This document shows, in pieces, positions 22,025-34,988 of a stretch of DNA of 64,000 bases. Position 1 is the first letter of the stretch. The number at the start of each line of letters is the position of its first letter. The notes beneath the pieces were generated by a model. It was not told where the DNA came from. It did not search any database and saw nothing but the letters and a program-made list of their open reading frames with translations. The translations under genes were made by a program, and so were the position numbers. Origin of the DNA: Cymbidium sinense (Eukaryota > Streptophyta > Magnoliopsida > Asparagales > Orchidaceae); assembly GCA_021442155.1 (NCBI GenBank), contig CM038221.1, positions 44,525,648-44,589,647 on the forward strand. The letters are read 5' to 3'.

Positions 22025-25010
22025 CAATTATATAAGGTGTGCGAGGATGTTCTAGTTAACCTTGGGATGGTCCTCCATAAGGATATCCATAGGTGGTGCA
22101 TCTTGTGGAGGGGTTATTTGCTCACTAGAACCAATGACCTGTTTACCCTTATCTTGAGGTGCTACCCTTGGAGGTAAAACTTTGCCACTATGGAGGTTGA
22201 CATTAGTAACTTCTTGGGAAGAGCATGTGGAAAGTTCTACCTGATCATCTGGTATACCTATTGCTTCTCCTAAAGGTTCCTCAGTCGGATGACTCTAAAT
22301 AAATCTCAAGTGGAGATCCCAGATGATTCAAAAAAGTTGGTCCTCCATAAGCATATCCATTTATGGAGAATCCTGTGGAGGGGCTATCTGCTCACTGGAA
22401 CTAATGACCTATTTACCCTTATCTTAAGGTTCTACCCTAGGAGGTAGAACTTTATCACTGTGGAGGTTGACTTCAATGACTTGTTGGGAGGAGCTTGTAA
22501 GTTCACCTTGTGGAACCAAGTGAGCTATTTACCTTTATCCTAAGGTGCTACCCTAGGAGGTAGAACTTTGGCATTGTGGAGGTTGACTTTAGTGACTTCT
22601 TGAAATAAGGAGCTTATGGAAAGTTTTGCCTACTCATCAGGTATACTTATAGCTTCTCCTAAAGGATTATTAGAGTCGGATGACTCCAAGTCAATATCAA
22701 GTGGAGAACACAGATGATTCATAAAAAGGGAAATCCATTTTTGAATCGGAGTGGGATTTATTAGAATTATTTAAGTTATTATTATTATAACTTGGAGAGC
22801 TTTCAATTGGAATAAAATCACTGAGATCATCAAAAGTAGAGAGGATGTAAGTGGAATTGATCTTCTTCATTGATTTCTTTAATTTTGGCGATGGTACATG
22901 ATAGAAATCAAGTAAAGTAAGTGGTATGAGGGGTTTGGTGCCCTCATCCACTGATACAATGCTCATGCTGGAGGTGGAAGAGCTAGTACAGGTAGTAGCT
23001 ACAATGATGGAAGGAAGAGTGCTGGACTCGAATGGTGGTTGTGCTATGGATCTATCCAGGGCAAGTGAATGCTACTATTGCTGATGGGCTTCTACCCTCC
23101 CCGAGTTGTCCTTCATAACTGGTAGACCTTCTTTGATGTTGGAGGTCTGAGCTGAGTCAGACACCTGTAGAGAAAGTTTTTTGACTTTAGAAATTAATTT
23201 TTTTAGAGGTATGGGTAAAGAGATATGACAACTTTCTTTTATCTTAGGAGGACCATAAGTATCCCCAAAGATTACTTTGATAGAGCTAGAAGGTTACTCA
23301 ACTAAATATTCCTTAGGGATAACTATAACTTCTGACTTGTAGCTACGCTCAAGCCAATCCTTAAAAGATAAATAATCCTCTAAGATATGGCCTAGCATGC
23401 GGTGGTAGGGGCAGTATGTAGGATCATCACTCTTGCCCACTTCCTTCAGCTTTCTAGGCTCGGGTAGCTGAAAATAAGGCTTCTTAAAAAGGTTCTTAAA
23501 AATCTTCTTGACTACCTCCCTATTGAATGAGTATGGCTTGTTGAGTTTATCAGTAAGAGTATATGAAAAGTAGCTACCTAGCAGTGCAAACTGGTACTGC
23601 TGCTGTGTAGACTGTAGTGGTGGTGGCCATTGTGGTGATCGAGGTAGTGGAAGAGGAGGTAGTAGTGGAGGATACTGGACTTGAGACCTCTCAAATTGTG
23701 CTTAGACTGGCTACATCCCCTTATTAACTACCACTACAATCCTTAGCTTCTTCTCAAAGACCTTTTGAGGCTTGGGCTTAGATGACTAGTCTGAGAAGGG
23801 TAATTGTTTGACTTTCTCTTGTATGTTAGCCTTGTTGATTAATTTCTTAAATGTCTTAATGGTAAAATCTTTGAGTATGAAGGTGACCGAGCCATGGATA
23901 TTCTTGAGTAGAAACTCAATGGCATGCTGCTCTTCCAATTGTGATTTGCATTTCATTCTTAAGTTGCACCATCTAAAAATATAATCAACAATGGTCCCAT
24001 TTGATTTTATTTTTCAATAACAAGATCTCCTACAGTTACCCTTTACTAAGATCCTACAAACCTCTTGATGAAGATATGTTCTAACTCTATGAAAGACTTC
24101 ACCAAACTATTGGGCAGTTTGATGTACCTATCAAATGTGACCCCTGAAAGGCTACTGACAAACTGTCAAAAAAGTAATTCATCACTGCCACTAGCATTGC
24201 AACAACTAGCTTGGAGATGTGCTATGTACTGCCTTCGGTTCCCACTACCATAAAAAGCTTTAAAGGATGGTGGCACAAAACCCTTGGGGTATTAAACTAC
24301 ATCAAATTCCTCCGGGTAGGGTCTACCCTTTGGAATAGCTTAGCTCCCTTGGGCTTATGCCAACGCTTCCTTCACTTGCTACTCCACCATTTGTTTAATG
24401 TCATTTTCATGCATGGGGTTGCTATTAGTGACCTTCCTATGCAACCTACTAGCATCCTCATCCATAGGAAAATTCTTGAGGTGATCTAGGCTATGTACTA
24501 GCTCAGGCCGATCGGCCTCCATAGGGGAAGGTTGTAAAACTTGTGCTTGGTTTTGCAAGGCTAAGACCACTACCATCAACTCCTCCACTCTTCTCTCCAT
24601 CCTATCGATCTGATAATCTTTTTCTTGATTTGTTGGAGGAGGCATTGAGTTGAGTTCAATGCCTCACCTTCCTTAACTACAATGCCTTTCTGGCTAGGCT
24701 GTTCTCTATGCATGGATCCTCGGGTATCTACCATGTGGATTTCTGCTAAGTCATCCAATATGTCATCCTCAATGACAATGAAATCAATTATACCCTCCTC
24801 TTGGTAGGACTGATCATCCTCGACTATCTACCTCACCGCGACACGATAGTCCTCCAAAATATCATCCAAAGATTGGTCATCCATCCGATCTAGTGCTACT
24901 GGAATATAAGCTGACTTGTGACTAACCACTGGACCGAGCTCTATAGAAGCATTGCACTGAATGGTCTGGACATTAGGAAGATTATTGCATTGTCCCAACC
25001 ATTTGCAGAG
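22025..25010 (-). pseudogene. Element B: gag and gag-pro linker (decayed, N-terminus deleted)
   Basis: Minus-strand pieces in A order: acidic gag part 24758-24576 (MDDLAEIHMVDTRGS), capsid lead-in 24645-24379 (with QVLQPSPMEADRPEL), a capsid region to about 23850 without long open frames, a proline/tyrosine-rich stretch near 23700-23580, and 22966-22697 (GTKPLIPLTLLDFYHVPSPK, which matches A and C). The tail includes the triplicated segment up to 22069. The gag start is missing: at about 25010 the sequence switches to LTR. The RNA-binding and assembly role applies to intact copies only. Confidence 0.7.
22069..22640. repeat. Triplicated gag-pro linker segment in element B
   Basis: The block marked by GGTGCTACCCT(A/T)GGAGGTA, a GGAGGTTGAC sequence and a GTGACTTCTTGG-like end occurs three times, starting at about 22069, 22339 and 22505 (the last two shorter). 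A and C have it once (near 2095 and 49690). Confidence 0.8.
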
Positions 25011-25850
25011 TATGAGACACCAGCTAGAAAAATTATAGTTAGGAGTTATTAATTAGGGTAGAAAAATTAATTTTTTTCCTAAAGAGCCTAACACATCCAT
25101 ACTACACATTCAAACATCAAGCTTAAGAAACTATGAAGAAAATTCAATTTCTATTGCACAATCTAAACATAACAAGCAAACATGTATAGATTTTATAAAA
25201 GAATAAAAGGCCAATGCGGTTGAGTACCACCGTACACCCTAAAAAAGAGAAAAATTGGTAGCCGAGCTCTACCCTTATACAACCCGGATTACAAAAGAAT
25301 ATTATAATTGAAATTGAATAGATGCTATGGGGGTCTTCATTTTTTATTCTTCCTTCTCCCTTTTGATTTGATTTGCTCCAAGGCTTCACAGGGCATCCCA
25401 GGACTTTGCTTTTTAGCCACTGCTCATCTTAAGCCTCATGGCACTAATCCTATTGAAAAATTACATATTTGAAAATTTAAAATCTAACTACACCTACAAA
25501 ATAGGTGTTAGTTGAATAAACATACAAACCCAAGTTATATTTTGAAATTTGGACTTGACACCCTACACATGGGTTACCAAGCTTACCTATCCTAACATGG
25601 ATTATGCTTAGGGGAATAAGCAACCTGCAAGCAAAAGCATTTATGTTTATTTTAGTGGCCCCATTAGCATAATCCCTTACAGAAAGCAACGTTAGGCTAA
25701 CAATGACTTAACATCTAGTCTACACATAATAATCTTAACATCCAGTCTAAAATATTATAACATAAAATAAAACACAATATCATTACATACATCATCCTAA
25801 CCTAAAGCTAAAAGTGGTGACCTAGTATTCTAATGTGGTGCTTAGACTTA

Positions 25851-26361
25851 GGGGCTATTTGGTTGGTTGAAAAAGGAATGCAGTGTAAAAGGAATGTAGT
25901 GTAAAAGGAATTCAATGTAAAAGGATTACTTTTCAGTTGTTTGGTTGAGAGTTTTACAAATTCATGACTTTGCTATTTTCTATTTGGTTGAAAAAAATGT
26001 AATGTAAAGTATTTTGAAGGTTTTGACGCCCGACGATGGATGTGTGGCAATTGCGGTGGGTGGCGGCGGTGGGGCTACGGCGTGGCAAGTGGTATGGCGA
26101 TGAGCGGGTGGTGGCTGGCGACCTGTGGGTGGCCGGTGGGTGGTTGGCTACAGAAGTGGGCAACGATGGCCGCATCACTTTACATTGACCGGTGTATTTG
26201 GAATTCGTCCAAATCGGGCAAATTCAAATACACCAAAAATGGCCTTTGTAATGTATTTGGAATACATTACATTACATTGGAAATTTACTTTACTTCAAAA
26301 ACCAAAACCAAAAAAATGCATGCATTCACATTACATTCAATCAAAACAACCAAATAGTCCC
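25851..26361. mobile_element. PIF/Harbinger (Tourist-like) MITE, 511 bp
   Basis: Ends GGGGCTATTTGGTTG and, reversed, GGGACTATTTGGTTG form terminal inverted repeats; both sides have the TTA duplication (25848-25850 and 26362-26364) typical of PIF/Harbinger. The same place in LTR C (near 53960) has the empty site with one TTA, so the insertion is directly demonstrated. The core, 26035-26170, is strikingly GC-rich. Two short frames inside are not genes; there is no transposase. Confidence 0.93.
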
Positions 26362-26539
26362 TTAGTATGGTATGCCTTAACTAGGCTTTGGAATTATAAT
26401 TATCTAAGGTTGGGCTTATTTAAATTAACCATGAAGGATGGGTTCACTTTAAATTATTAAGAGGAATTGCGTATTTTAATTTATATATTTGTTTTGTTTC
26501 ATTTGATATTTACTTAGCATCTAAGCATTGTAAAGAGAA

Positions 26540-26560
26540 GAAAGAGGCATGACCTCTTTC
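26540..26560. other. LTR hairpin 1, element B copy
   Basis: Perfect 8 bp arms GAAAGAGG/CCTCTTTC around CATGA. Confidence 0.5.
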
Positions 26561-26903
26561 ATCCCTACCTTAAGTCATTTTCTAAAACATGTTGTAATTT
26601 TGGTTTTCTTTAGTGAATGATTTATTAAGTGTTCTATTAATCCTAAGTTTGGGCTAACCTTAAAGGATCTTATTCAATGTGAAAGGCTTCTTAAGATTAA
26701 TGTAATTAAATTGACATCACATAGAATATGTTGCACCATTCCTTTTCATCATCAATAACATGCATATGATTTTAAACTTAACATACCGATACATGCAATA
26801 TATTTGACACACTAAGATGATTATGAATTCATATGTATTTTTGGTAGAAAGGTGGAATTTTACTTTAGTTAAATGCATATACACATGTATAAACGTTTTA
26901 AGA

Positions 26904-27243
26904 AAGTACGTGCTGTTAGTTAAATCAAAGAAGTGAGATAATCTAAGACCTCCTTAGGGCTACTTAAACCCTCATTTTCTTGGGATGTCTAGACTATATA
27001 CTTGCTATTTTAAATACATATGAATGTACATACAACTATTCAGATGAAAATCATGCAAAAGATTGTATTTATGTGACCTATTTACATATGCAAAGTAAAG
27101 TTCTATCAAAATTATAGTACAAGTATATATATTAATGAAATTAAATAAGTATGTGCCTTTGTTAATTAGGGAAGTGAGGTAATCTAAGACCTCCATGGGG
27201 ATACTTAAAGCAATGTATTCCGTTGTCCAGACTATATACTTAT
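26904..27243. repeat. Duplicated LTR module, element B copy
   Basis: A block of about 100 bp (AAGTACGTGC ... GACCTCC ... CTACTTAAA ... GACTATATACTT) occurs at 26904 and 27147, period 243. LTRs A (10610) and D (57780) have one copy. Confidence 0.8.
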
Positions 27244-28731
27244 TTCCATTCAAACCTATGTAAACCCATGCATGAATCGTAAAGATAAAATAATGCTTTA
27301 ACATGTTTAGGTTATAAACACATATAAGTCATATGTGATATTCATATTAATTTAAGTTTTTATTTTTAATTTTGAAAATAGTTTTGAGATTTATTAGTGA
27401 TAATAGCCACATATATAATAGGATTAATTCAACACATGCAACTTTACATAAGTATATTCATTTGATGATTTGATTTGAAAGTATGAATGCATGATATCAA
27501 ATGATATGCAAAATTTATAATGATTGGAAATGAATGATTGCACACTTCCACATAATTTATTCAGCTACACTAATTCCCAAAGGCAATCAGGTTGGATAAA
27601 ATCATCTAAGGAAAGCCAAGGCTTCTTACGAAGTTTGATTTTGGATTTGAATTATTAAACTCAAAGAGGAGGAATAATATTTATTGATTTTACCCCATCC
27701 CATGTTGATGATTTAATATGTTTAAGAAGAAATAATTAAGTGGGTTTTATAAATTAATTAAGTTTGAACCATTAAGTAATTCATTTAATTACCCTTTCCA
27801 ATGCTTCTTTGATTTAATCAATCATTTAATTATGGGCTTCCAATGGTACTCAAATGATAATTTAAAATTGTAATGCACTTAGAGACCTAATCCAATAAAG
27901 CTTATAATTAAATATTCATTAAATTAAAGAACCTATTTAGGTACTTATATTATTTTCCCACACCCATGGGTTAATCATAATTCCTTTAAGGGTCTCTATG
28001 CTATTGAACACATAAAGAGGAACCCACAAGTTCAAATTAAATTATATGATCTAATCATCATTTTTAGGAAACCACAAGTTCAAATTAAGCACTATTAACT
28101 ATTTAAACCATAAGTAAACTATTTTTATTAAATTCTCCTCTGTTTACCCTTTTCAAAATGGGTTTACTCATTTTTAGGATTTTTATACAATTACTTATGA
28201 TTTTTCAAAGTTCAAAGTGATTAATTACATTTTAACCTTAATTAATCCCTAATCCTATTAATGCTTTTGGGAGCTGACATGGCGGCACTTTCAATGTGGA
28301 GCCATGGGATTGGCCACTTAAACCATCTAACATGAAATGTTGAGTCAGCAGAGGCGGACATGCTTTCGTCCCTGGCATTTGATCTTGGATTGGATGGTGG
28401 GGATTAAACCCGATCTTCAAAATAGATTAAATTAGATAAATCTAATGAATTAATCACAACTGTTCATTTTAATCACAATGTAACGGTGATCCTTCATCCT
28501 GAGAGAGTTGAAAGCCCACCCTCCTCCTCTCGCCGACCGAGATCATCGAAGCTTGTGAGGCATCAGGATTGACTCCAAAAGATTTAGAAAAGAGATCTAA
28601 GAAGATATTATGGTGCAAATTGCACGTAAATACAAAACACTTCACAAAAGACCAACTCCTAGGGACTTTTCTATGGTTTTCCAAAAAAATACCTTACCAA
28701 AGCTCAAGATTGGTGGTCCAATGATTGATGT

Positions 28732-28755
28732 AGCTTCATCTTGAAGAGATGAAGC
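28732..28755. other. LTR hairpin 3, element B copy
   Basis: GCTTCATCT/AGATGAAGC arms around loop TGAAG; same stem as A, different loop. Confidence 0.6.
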
Positions 28756-29689
28756 CTTGTTGAGAAGCTCGTGTGTTGCCTCTCCACCGGTGGCTCTGTG
28801 GACCAAATGCTACTGCTAAGCTCACTGGAGTTGATCTAGGAGTGGTCTCTGGTGTTTGAATCGATCGAGATTCAATTCGTTTCACCTTGTTGGATCTTGA
28901 GAAAGGTGTGGGAGAAGTTAATTTAGATTTGGTGGAGTTTAGGTGAGGCTGGATGGAGAGGGGGCTCTATTTTGCATAGGTTTGGTGTCGCCGATGATGG
29001 GGAGCTCAAGGGAGGTTGGGAAGATTTTGGGAAGTTTGTCTCAACTCACTAAAGCTCTATCTTTGCTTAAAAATGGGATGGGGAGGAGTTTACCCTCCTC
29101 CTAGATTGATCTAATGGCTAAGATCAATAAACTTTTGCATCCGGTGCGTGCGAGGGATGGTAGGAATTGACTTAGGTGGATGCTCTTGAGTCGGAAGAAG
29201 GATGGCGCCATGTGTGTACCCTCTCATCCAAGTGTTCCAATAGAGTGGCTTGGGTTAGCTCACCTTCTCTTGGCTCATAACCCAACCGCCTTTGGGTCGC
29301 TATCCAAAGGTCAAAATGTCAAAAATGAGATTTAGGATGGCTACCAAGGGTGAGAGAGTGGGTTTGACCATCCAAATGGAGATTTTGTCACATTTGGAGG
29401 GTTTACCCTATGGTATTTGACTTAATTCAGGCCAAGATGTGTTGGAATTGATTTGGGTTGACCCAAGGATGGGTAAAGCCAAGTTTGGTTGGGTTTGGGC
29501 TTGGTTTGAATGAGATTGGCTCAATTTGACCCATGTAAGTCAAATTGGGTTAGGTTGACCTATGGGTCAAATTGGGTTATATTGACCCATGGGTTAAATT
29601 AAGTCAAATGGGGTTTAGACATGTTCAAATGATCATTTGGGATGCTTAAGTTCAATTTTGGTTTAATTTAGTAGATTTGTATTGATTGT

Positions 29690-31088
29690 TCTTGTATTTA
29701 GTTTGCGCACTTGAATGACATGATTTCATAGTTTCTTAGTGATTGATGTTTGAATGTGTGACCTAGATGTGATAGCCTCTTAGGATAAAATTATTTTTTC
29801 TAGCCAATTAACAACTCAAAAATGAATTTTAAAATAACATTCAACCTCATTTTAAAGGCTAGTTTGTAATTAAGATAATTAAAAGATTTAGCAACCCCTT
29901 AGCTGTATGTTGTACGTCTAATATTATGCATGTCATATTAGACCACTCTTGCAAAATGAGGGCCTCCATTTTAGCACTTTAGGGACCGCTTGACTTATGA
30001 GAACCCTTTATGATGGAGCTTCACCCTCTTTCTCTTTTGATTTGGCCAATAACCAAACATCATCATGCATTTAGGCATAAAATATCCTAAAGCCTTTGTC
30101 CAAATGATTGTGTCAAAATTATATAAAACTTGTAAAATTATATATTTTTAGACTAAGTCATATGCTCATTGCAATCATGATCTAGTCTCTTTGGGAGTGA
30201 GTTTAAGACTCTAATCTCTTTCTAAATTAAATCTTGCAACTTCATAATAATGGACTACATAGTTTTGAATCATAGGAGGTGTTAGTTTGCGGCCACTCAA
30301 GGCAGTTGTACATCCAGACGAGTCGGACATGTTTATCCTCTCTTGTGGAGGCAGACCCTTATGTCCCATTTCTGCTTAGATTTATGTCGTGCTTTTAACT
30401 TGTGTTAAAATTTCCTAGATTTAGGAGTCCAGGTTGCTAGTTTTGTTTAGGCTATGAGCATAGATTCTCACCTCATAGGCATTTTCATAATCTTGTGTTG
30501 GTGGATTATAAGCCTTAGCAATCTAATAAAATTTCAACTCAAATCAAGATAAATCCTCTCACTTTCAAACATATAAAGCCTCACCGTAGGATTGGTTAGA
30601 ATGCTCACTAGGTTTTTTAGTATCATGAGCATTTCCTACTCATCTTCCCTTTGATTCTAAAATAAGTCTCTCCAATTGAACACTCCCCATTTGATTTTCC
30701 AAAATAGTCAAATCATTGTTAGTCTTAACCTTGAAATCTTTGAAGATAATAATTGACTACTTTAACTAAGAGTTTTCTTAGGAAATCTCATTTTCTAGAT
30801 ATAATTAACTATGGAGTCTTGCCTTCATAGGGAACTAAAGAACCCAGCTAAAAATAAACCCTACTTTACTTTTCCATGTAAAGTAGGGGAAATATTTATA
30901 GTATATTCTAAGACCCATCATGCTTTAGAGTCTTTATCAGGTGATTTGGTCTATTGTAGGGTGGTGTTTCTATATTTAAAAATAATACATCATACCTCAA
31001 TGTTATACGAAATCACTTCAATAAGTACCTCATAAGTTTTGCATGGTGTGCACCCATCCATAACGAACATCCAAATTAAAACACCACA
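29690..31088 (+). repeat. Reversed LTR fragment inside LTR B
   Basis: Reverse complement of LTR A from about 9380 down to 7950: it contains TTATCCTCTCTTGTGGAGG (30335) and ends ACACCACA at 31088, the true LTR end. The left end is internal, so this is the last 1.4 kb of a plus-strand LTR. Minus-orientation LTR B resumes after it. No target duplication was found. Confidence 0.75.
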
Positions 31089-33072
31089 GGACCCTTTAGG
31101 TCAAATGGGCTATCTTAGATTGATTGAATTAGCTATGGTTTGTTTGATTTGATTATAGGTCTTGGAAGGGTTTGAAATGGAGATTTGAATGGTTGAAGTG
31201 CTTTTGTGAAGTTCAATTGGATTTGGTTTAATTAAGGGAGCTTTGGATTGAGCCATAGGAGTGGATCATGGGATTACGATGAGTTTGGGTTTAAGTCATT
31301 TTGGCTTGGAGCTTGGATTTGAAATGGGATTCAATTAGGTTTGATTGTATTGATTTGGGGTTGGATTTGCATGAGTGGATAGGCATGGGTCATGGTTTAG
31401 GCCATATGATAGATAGGTTCCCTTAGTCGTAAAGTATAGCCTAAGCTTAGGGCATACCTTCCTAAGTCTCTAGGCTTGGATTTAGTGTTCACCTAATCAT
31501 TAGAAGTGTCCTATGACTAGAGAAGTTCAAGTGTCTAGAGGGTCCCTAAGTCTAAGAGATGTTGAGTCAATCCTCACTCCAAAAGTGAGGTCAAAACCCT
31601 CGAAGGTCAAGCGTATCCCCTATCGTGCATAAATGGAGACCCACCCTATTCAACAGTGAATCAATATGGTATGTATGATGTGATAACATACAACATCTAG
31701 CTAAGAAGGTGCTAAATCTTTTAATTATCTTGATTATGAACCTAGGATTTACAACAAGGTTATGAGTTGTATTAAATTTTAGTTATGAGTTATTTAGTGG
31801 GGATAAAAAAAATTAATTTTGTCCTAAAGAGCCTACCACATCTAGGCCACATATTAAATCATCACACTTTAAGAAACCTATAAAAATATGACATTCATAT
31901 TTCACAAACTTAACACAACAATCAAACATTTAAATTTTCATAAAAGAATAAGAGGCCGGTGCGGCCGAGTATCATCGTACACTCTAGAAAATAAAGAAAT
32001 TGGGTAGCTGAGCTCTACCCTTATATAACCTAGATTACAAAGGAATATTACAATTATAATGAATACTATGGGGTCTTCATTCCTTGCTTTTCCTTCATTT
32101 ATTTTGGATTAGTTTGCTCTAGGCTTCACAGAGCCTCCCAGGTCTTTTCCTTCTAACCACTACTTATCCTAAACCCCATAACACTAATCCTAATTTCTAT
32201 TCTAAAATTACATATTTATAGAAAATAAAATCTTACTACACATGCAAAATATATGTTAGCTAAACAAGCATACAAGCCAAGTAGTTTTATTTCATATATT
32301 TGGACTTAGCACCCTGCACATGGGTAACCAAGCCCAGCCGTCCTAACTGGATTATGCTTAGGGGCATAAACAACATGCAAGCAAGAACATTTATATTTAC
32401 TTATTATTATAGCAACCCCTTTAACATAATCCCACAAAAAAATTGTGAGGCTATTAACGACTTAACATCCAGTCTATGTATAAATAAACCTAACATCTAG
32501 TCTAAAATATTACTTCATAAAACAAAATATAACACCACATCATATACCGGCCTAGCCTAAAGGCTAGAATTGTTGACTAAGTATTCTAATATGTGTGCTA
32601 AAGTTTAGTGTGGTATGTCTTAACTAAGCTTCAGATGTATGATCCTCTAAATTTTCAAATATATAAATTACACATTGGAGGAGGTTTCAATTCAAATCAT
32701 TGAAAGGATTAGCTAATTTTTAATTTATATTTTTTTTTTGTTTCATTTGAGGCCTACACAACATCTAGTTATTATAAAGGGAGAAAAGAGGTTTGACCCC
32801 TTCATCCTTATCCTAAGTTATTTTCTAAAGGTATGTTCTTATGACTTTGGTTCCTTTAGTGAATGGTTTATTAAATATTTTTATTAAACCTAAGTTTGGG
32901 TTAACCATAAAGAATCTTATTCAAACATGAGAGGCATTTTAGGATTAATAAGATTGAATCACCATCACATGGAGAACATTCCATCATTCCTTTTCATCAT
33001 CAATAACATACACATGTCTTTAATTTTACTACTCATGATCTTTGATTTAATGCATATATCTATACATGCAAT

Positions 33073-33465
33073 ATATTTTTATGTTTTTTTTGCAAACTTA
33101 ATGATTCTTAATGCATGTATTTTGATGGAAAAGAAAGATTCCATCCTTTAGTTCAACATATGTACACCTGTATTAAAGAGTTAAGCATGTGTCATTGTTA
33201 AACTAGGGAAGTGAGATTCCCTAAGACCTCCTTGGAGATACTTAAAGCCTTGTATTAAAGAGTTAAGCATATTTTTATGTTTTTTGCACACTTGATGATT
33301 CTTAATACATGTATTTTGGTAGAGAAGAAAGATTCCATCCCTTAGTTAAGCATATGTACACATGTATTAAAGAGTTAAGCAAGTACGTGTCATTGTTAAA
33401 CCAAGGATGTGAGGTTATCTAAGAACTCCTTGGGGCTACTTAAAGCCTCATATTTTTGGGATGTC
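33073..33465. repeat. Duplicated LTR module, Y copy (period about 195 bp)
   Basis: Two copies, 33073-33262 and 33269-33465, each with CTTAATRCATGTATTTTG and GTATTAAAGAGTTAAGCA. Homologous to the duplication in B but with a shorter period. Confidence 0.8.
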
Positions 33466-34448
33466 CAAACTTTATACTTGCTAACTCTAACATGTGTAAA
33501 CATTCACATGAATCATAAAAATAGAGCAATCCTTTACCATGTTTAAGTTATAAGTAAATGTAAATTTCATTGAATATTTATAGCTAACATCAGTTTTAAT
33601 TTCATCATTAGCTTATAACTTTGAAAATAATTTGAGATTTACTAGTGATAGTTACACCATATAGAAATATTTATTCAACACATGCAACTTAAATATAACC
33701 ATATTATTTTGGTTCTTTTCAAAACATGAATATATGACATCAATGGAATGCAAATTTATAATGAGTGAAAAGGAATAACTAAACATTACCACATAATGCA
33801 TTCAATCACATTAATTTCTAAGGACAATCAAGTCAAATAAAACTCTTTAACAGTAACCAAAGTTTTCTATCAAATTTAATTTTGGGTGTTTGAATTATTA
33901 AAACTTAAAGAGGAGAAAAGACATTTAGTGTTTGCCCTATCCCACATTGGTGACTTAATATATTTAAGGAAAAGTGATTAAGTAGATTTTATGAATTTAT
34001 TAGGTTCAAGTCATTAAACAATCAATTTTAATTACCCTTTCCTAAGCTTCTTTAATTTAATTAACTACTTAATCATGAGCCTCCAATGATATGCTTATGA
34101 GAAATTAAAATTTGTAATGCACCTAAAAGGACCTAATATAGTTAGGCTCATGCTTAAGAGTTAAATAAATTAATGAAGAAATCTAAGTTAAGTACTCTTA
34201 TGGTTTTCCCAGATCAATGGGTCAATCATAATTATCTTAATGACTTTATATTATTAAACACATAAAGGGGAACCCATGAATTATGTTTGAATAATCTGAA
34301 CTAATCATTAGCTTAATTTGATTTTATCTTATCATTAATTTCCTAATTAATCCCTAATTATTACATGTGTTAATTAACCCTCATAAGGAAATGCATTTAG
34401 AAAAATAATTAAGAGAGAGGTCCTAATTATTTCCCCTCACCATTCCAA

Positions 34449-34458
34449 CTATTTATAG
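34449..34458 (-). promoter_or_regulatory. Candidate TATA box in LTR Y
   Basis: Minus strand CTATAAATAG fits a plant TATA consensus in the element's own direction. The matching positions in A and D are not TATA-like, so support is weak. Confidence 0.3.
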
Positions 34459-34973
34459 TGATGAATTATAATTAATCATTTAATTTTTATTGTTAGCAAT
34501 TTTAATAAATATTAAATTGATTAATGAGGGTAATTATGATTTAAAATTTCAAATTCCTTATATTACATGACTAATAATTCCAAGAAAGTTATGGGAGCTA
34601 GAGGACATCCCATAGAATCATTCCACAAAATTTGAAATTAATTAGCCAAGTAATGAAGTCTTAATTAAGATAATTATTATAAACTTCAAATCTTAATTAA
34701 GCACTGTTCATTTGACAAAAATTGGGGGTTTTATTTTTCTTAGATTTTCCTCTATCTAACCTTTCCAAAATGTGATTTTTTTTTGTATTTTTTTATTTTT
34801 CTGCAATTAGTTATGATTTTTTTGAAGTTCTGGCCATTTAATTACATTTTTAATGCCTAATTAACCACTTAAACTATCAGCCATGTGGATGGCGACAATG
34901 CTTTCCACATAACCATTGGTTATTTAAAATGCTCGGCTTGACTCGTGGTGGCGACACAATTTTGTCCCAATCG

Positions 34974-34988
34974 TCGATCTTAGATCGA
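34974..34988. other. LTR hairpin 2, Y copy
   Basis: TCGATC/GATCGA arms with loop TTA, at the place of the A (12184) and D (59538) hairpins, with different arm bases. Confidence 0.5.

Larger units (their letters stand above)
14254..31596 (-). mobile_element. Element B: Tat-lineage element, interrupted by N, a MITE and a reversed LTR fragment
   Basis: Minus strand, right to left: 5' LTR (31596 to about 25020, its 3' end truncated), gag (25010-22697), protease region (22696-22020 and 15470-15170) and linker (to 14254). The LTR is joined straight to gag: leader, primer site, gag N-terminus and about 1.3 kb of LTR are deleted at about 25015. Element N interrupts the protease lead-in. Element A cuts the linker at 14254, so RT to 3' LTR of B should lie left of A, outside the window. 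The right LTR end at 31596 abuts an internal part of LTR Y, so B appears to have inserted into Y. Confidence 0.75.
25020..31596 (-). repeat. Element B 5' LTR, truncated at its leader side
   Basis: Colinear with LTR A from about A position 9210 to 14253: GGTAGCCGAGCTCTACCC near 25258, the 26540 hairpin, the 28732 hairpin, TTGGGTCAAATT tract at 29520-29600, and the end CACTCCAAAAGTGAGGTCAA at 31576-31595. Two insertions are removed from the comparison: the MITE and a reversed LTR fragment. It carries the duplicated ACTTAAAGC module of the B/Y/C subfamily. No genes. Confidence 0.8.

Noticed and set aside
26040..26357. Two overlapping ORFs of 74-111 residues rich in Gly, Trp and Arg.
   Set aside because: They lie wholly inside the MITE, arise from its GC-rich core and match no known protein type.
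29690..31088. The reversed fragment as a complete solo LTR.
   Set aside because: Only the last 1.4 kb is present, and no GGACC duplication was found at the left border.
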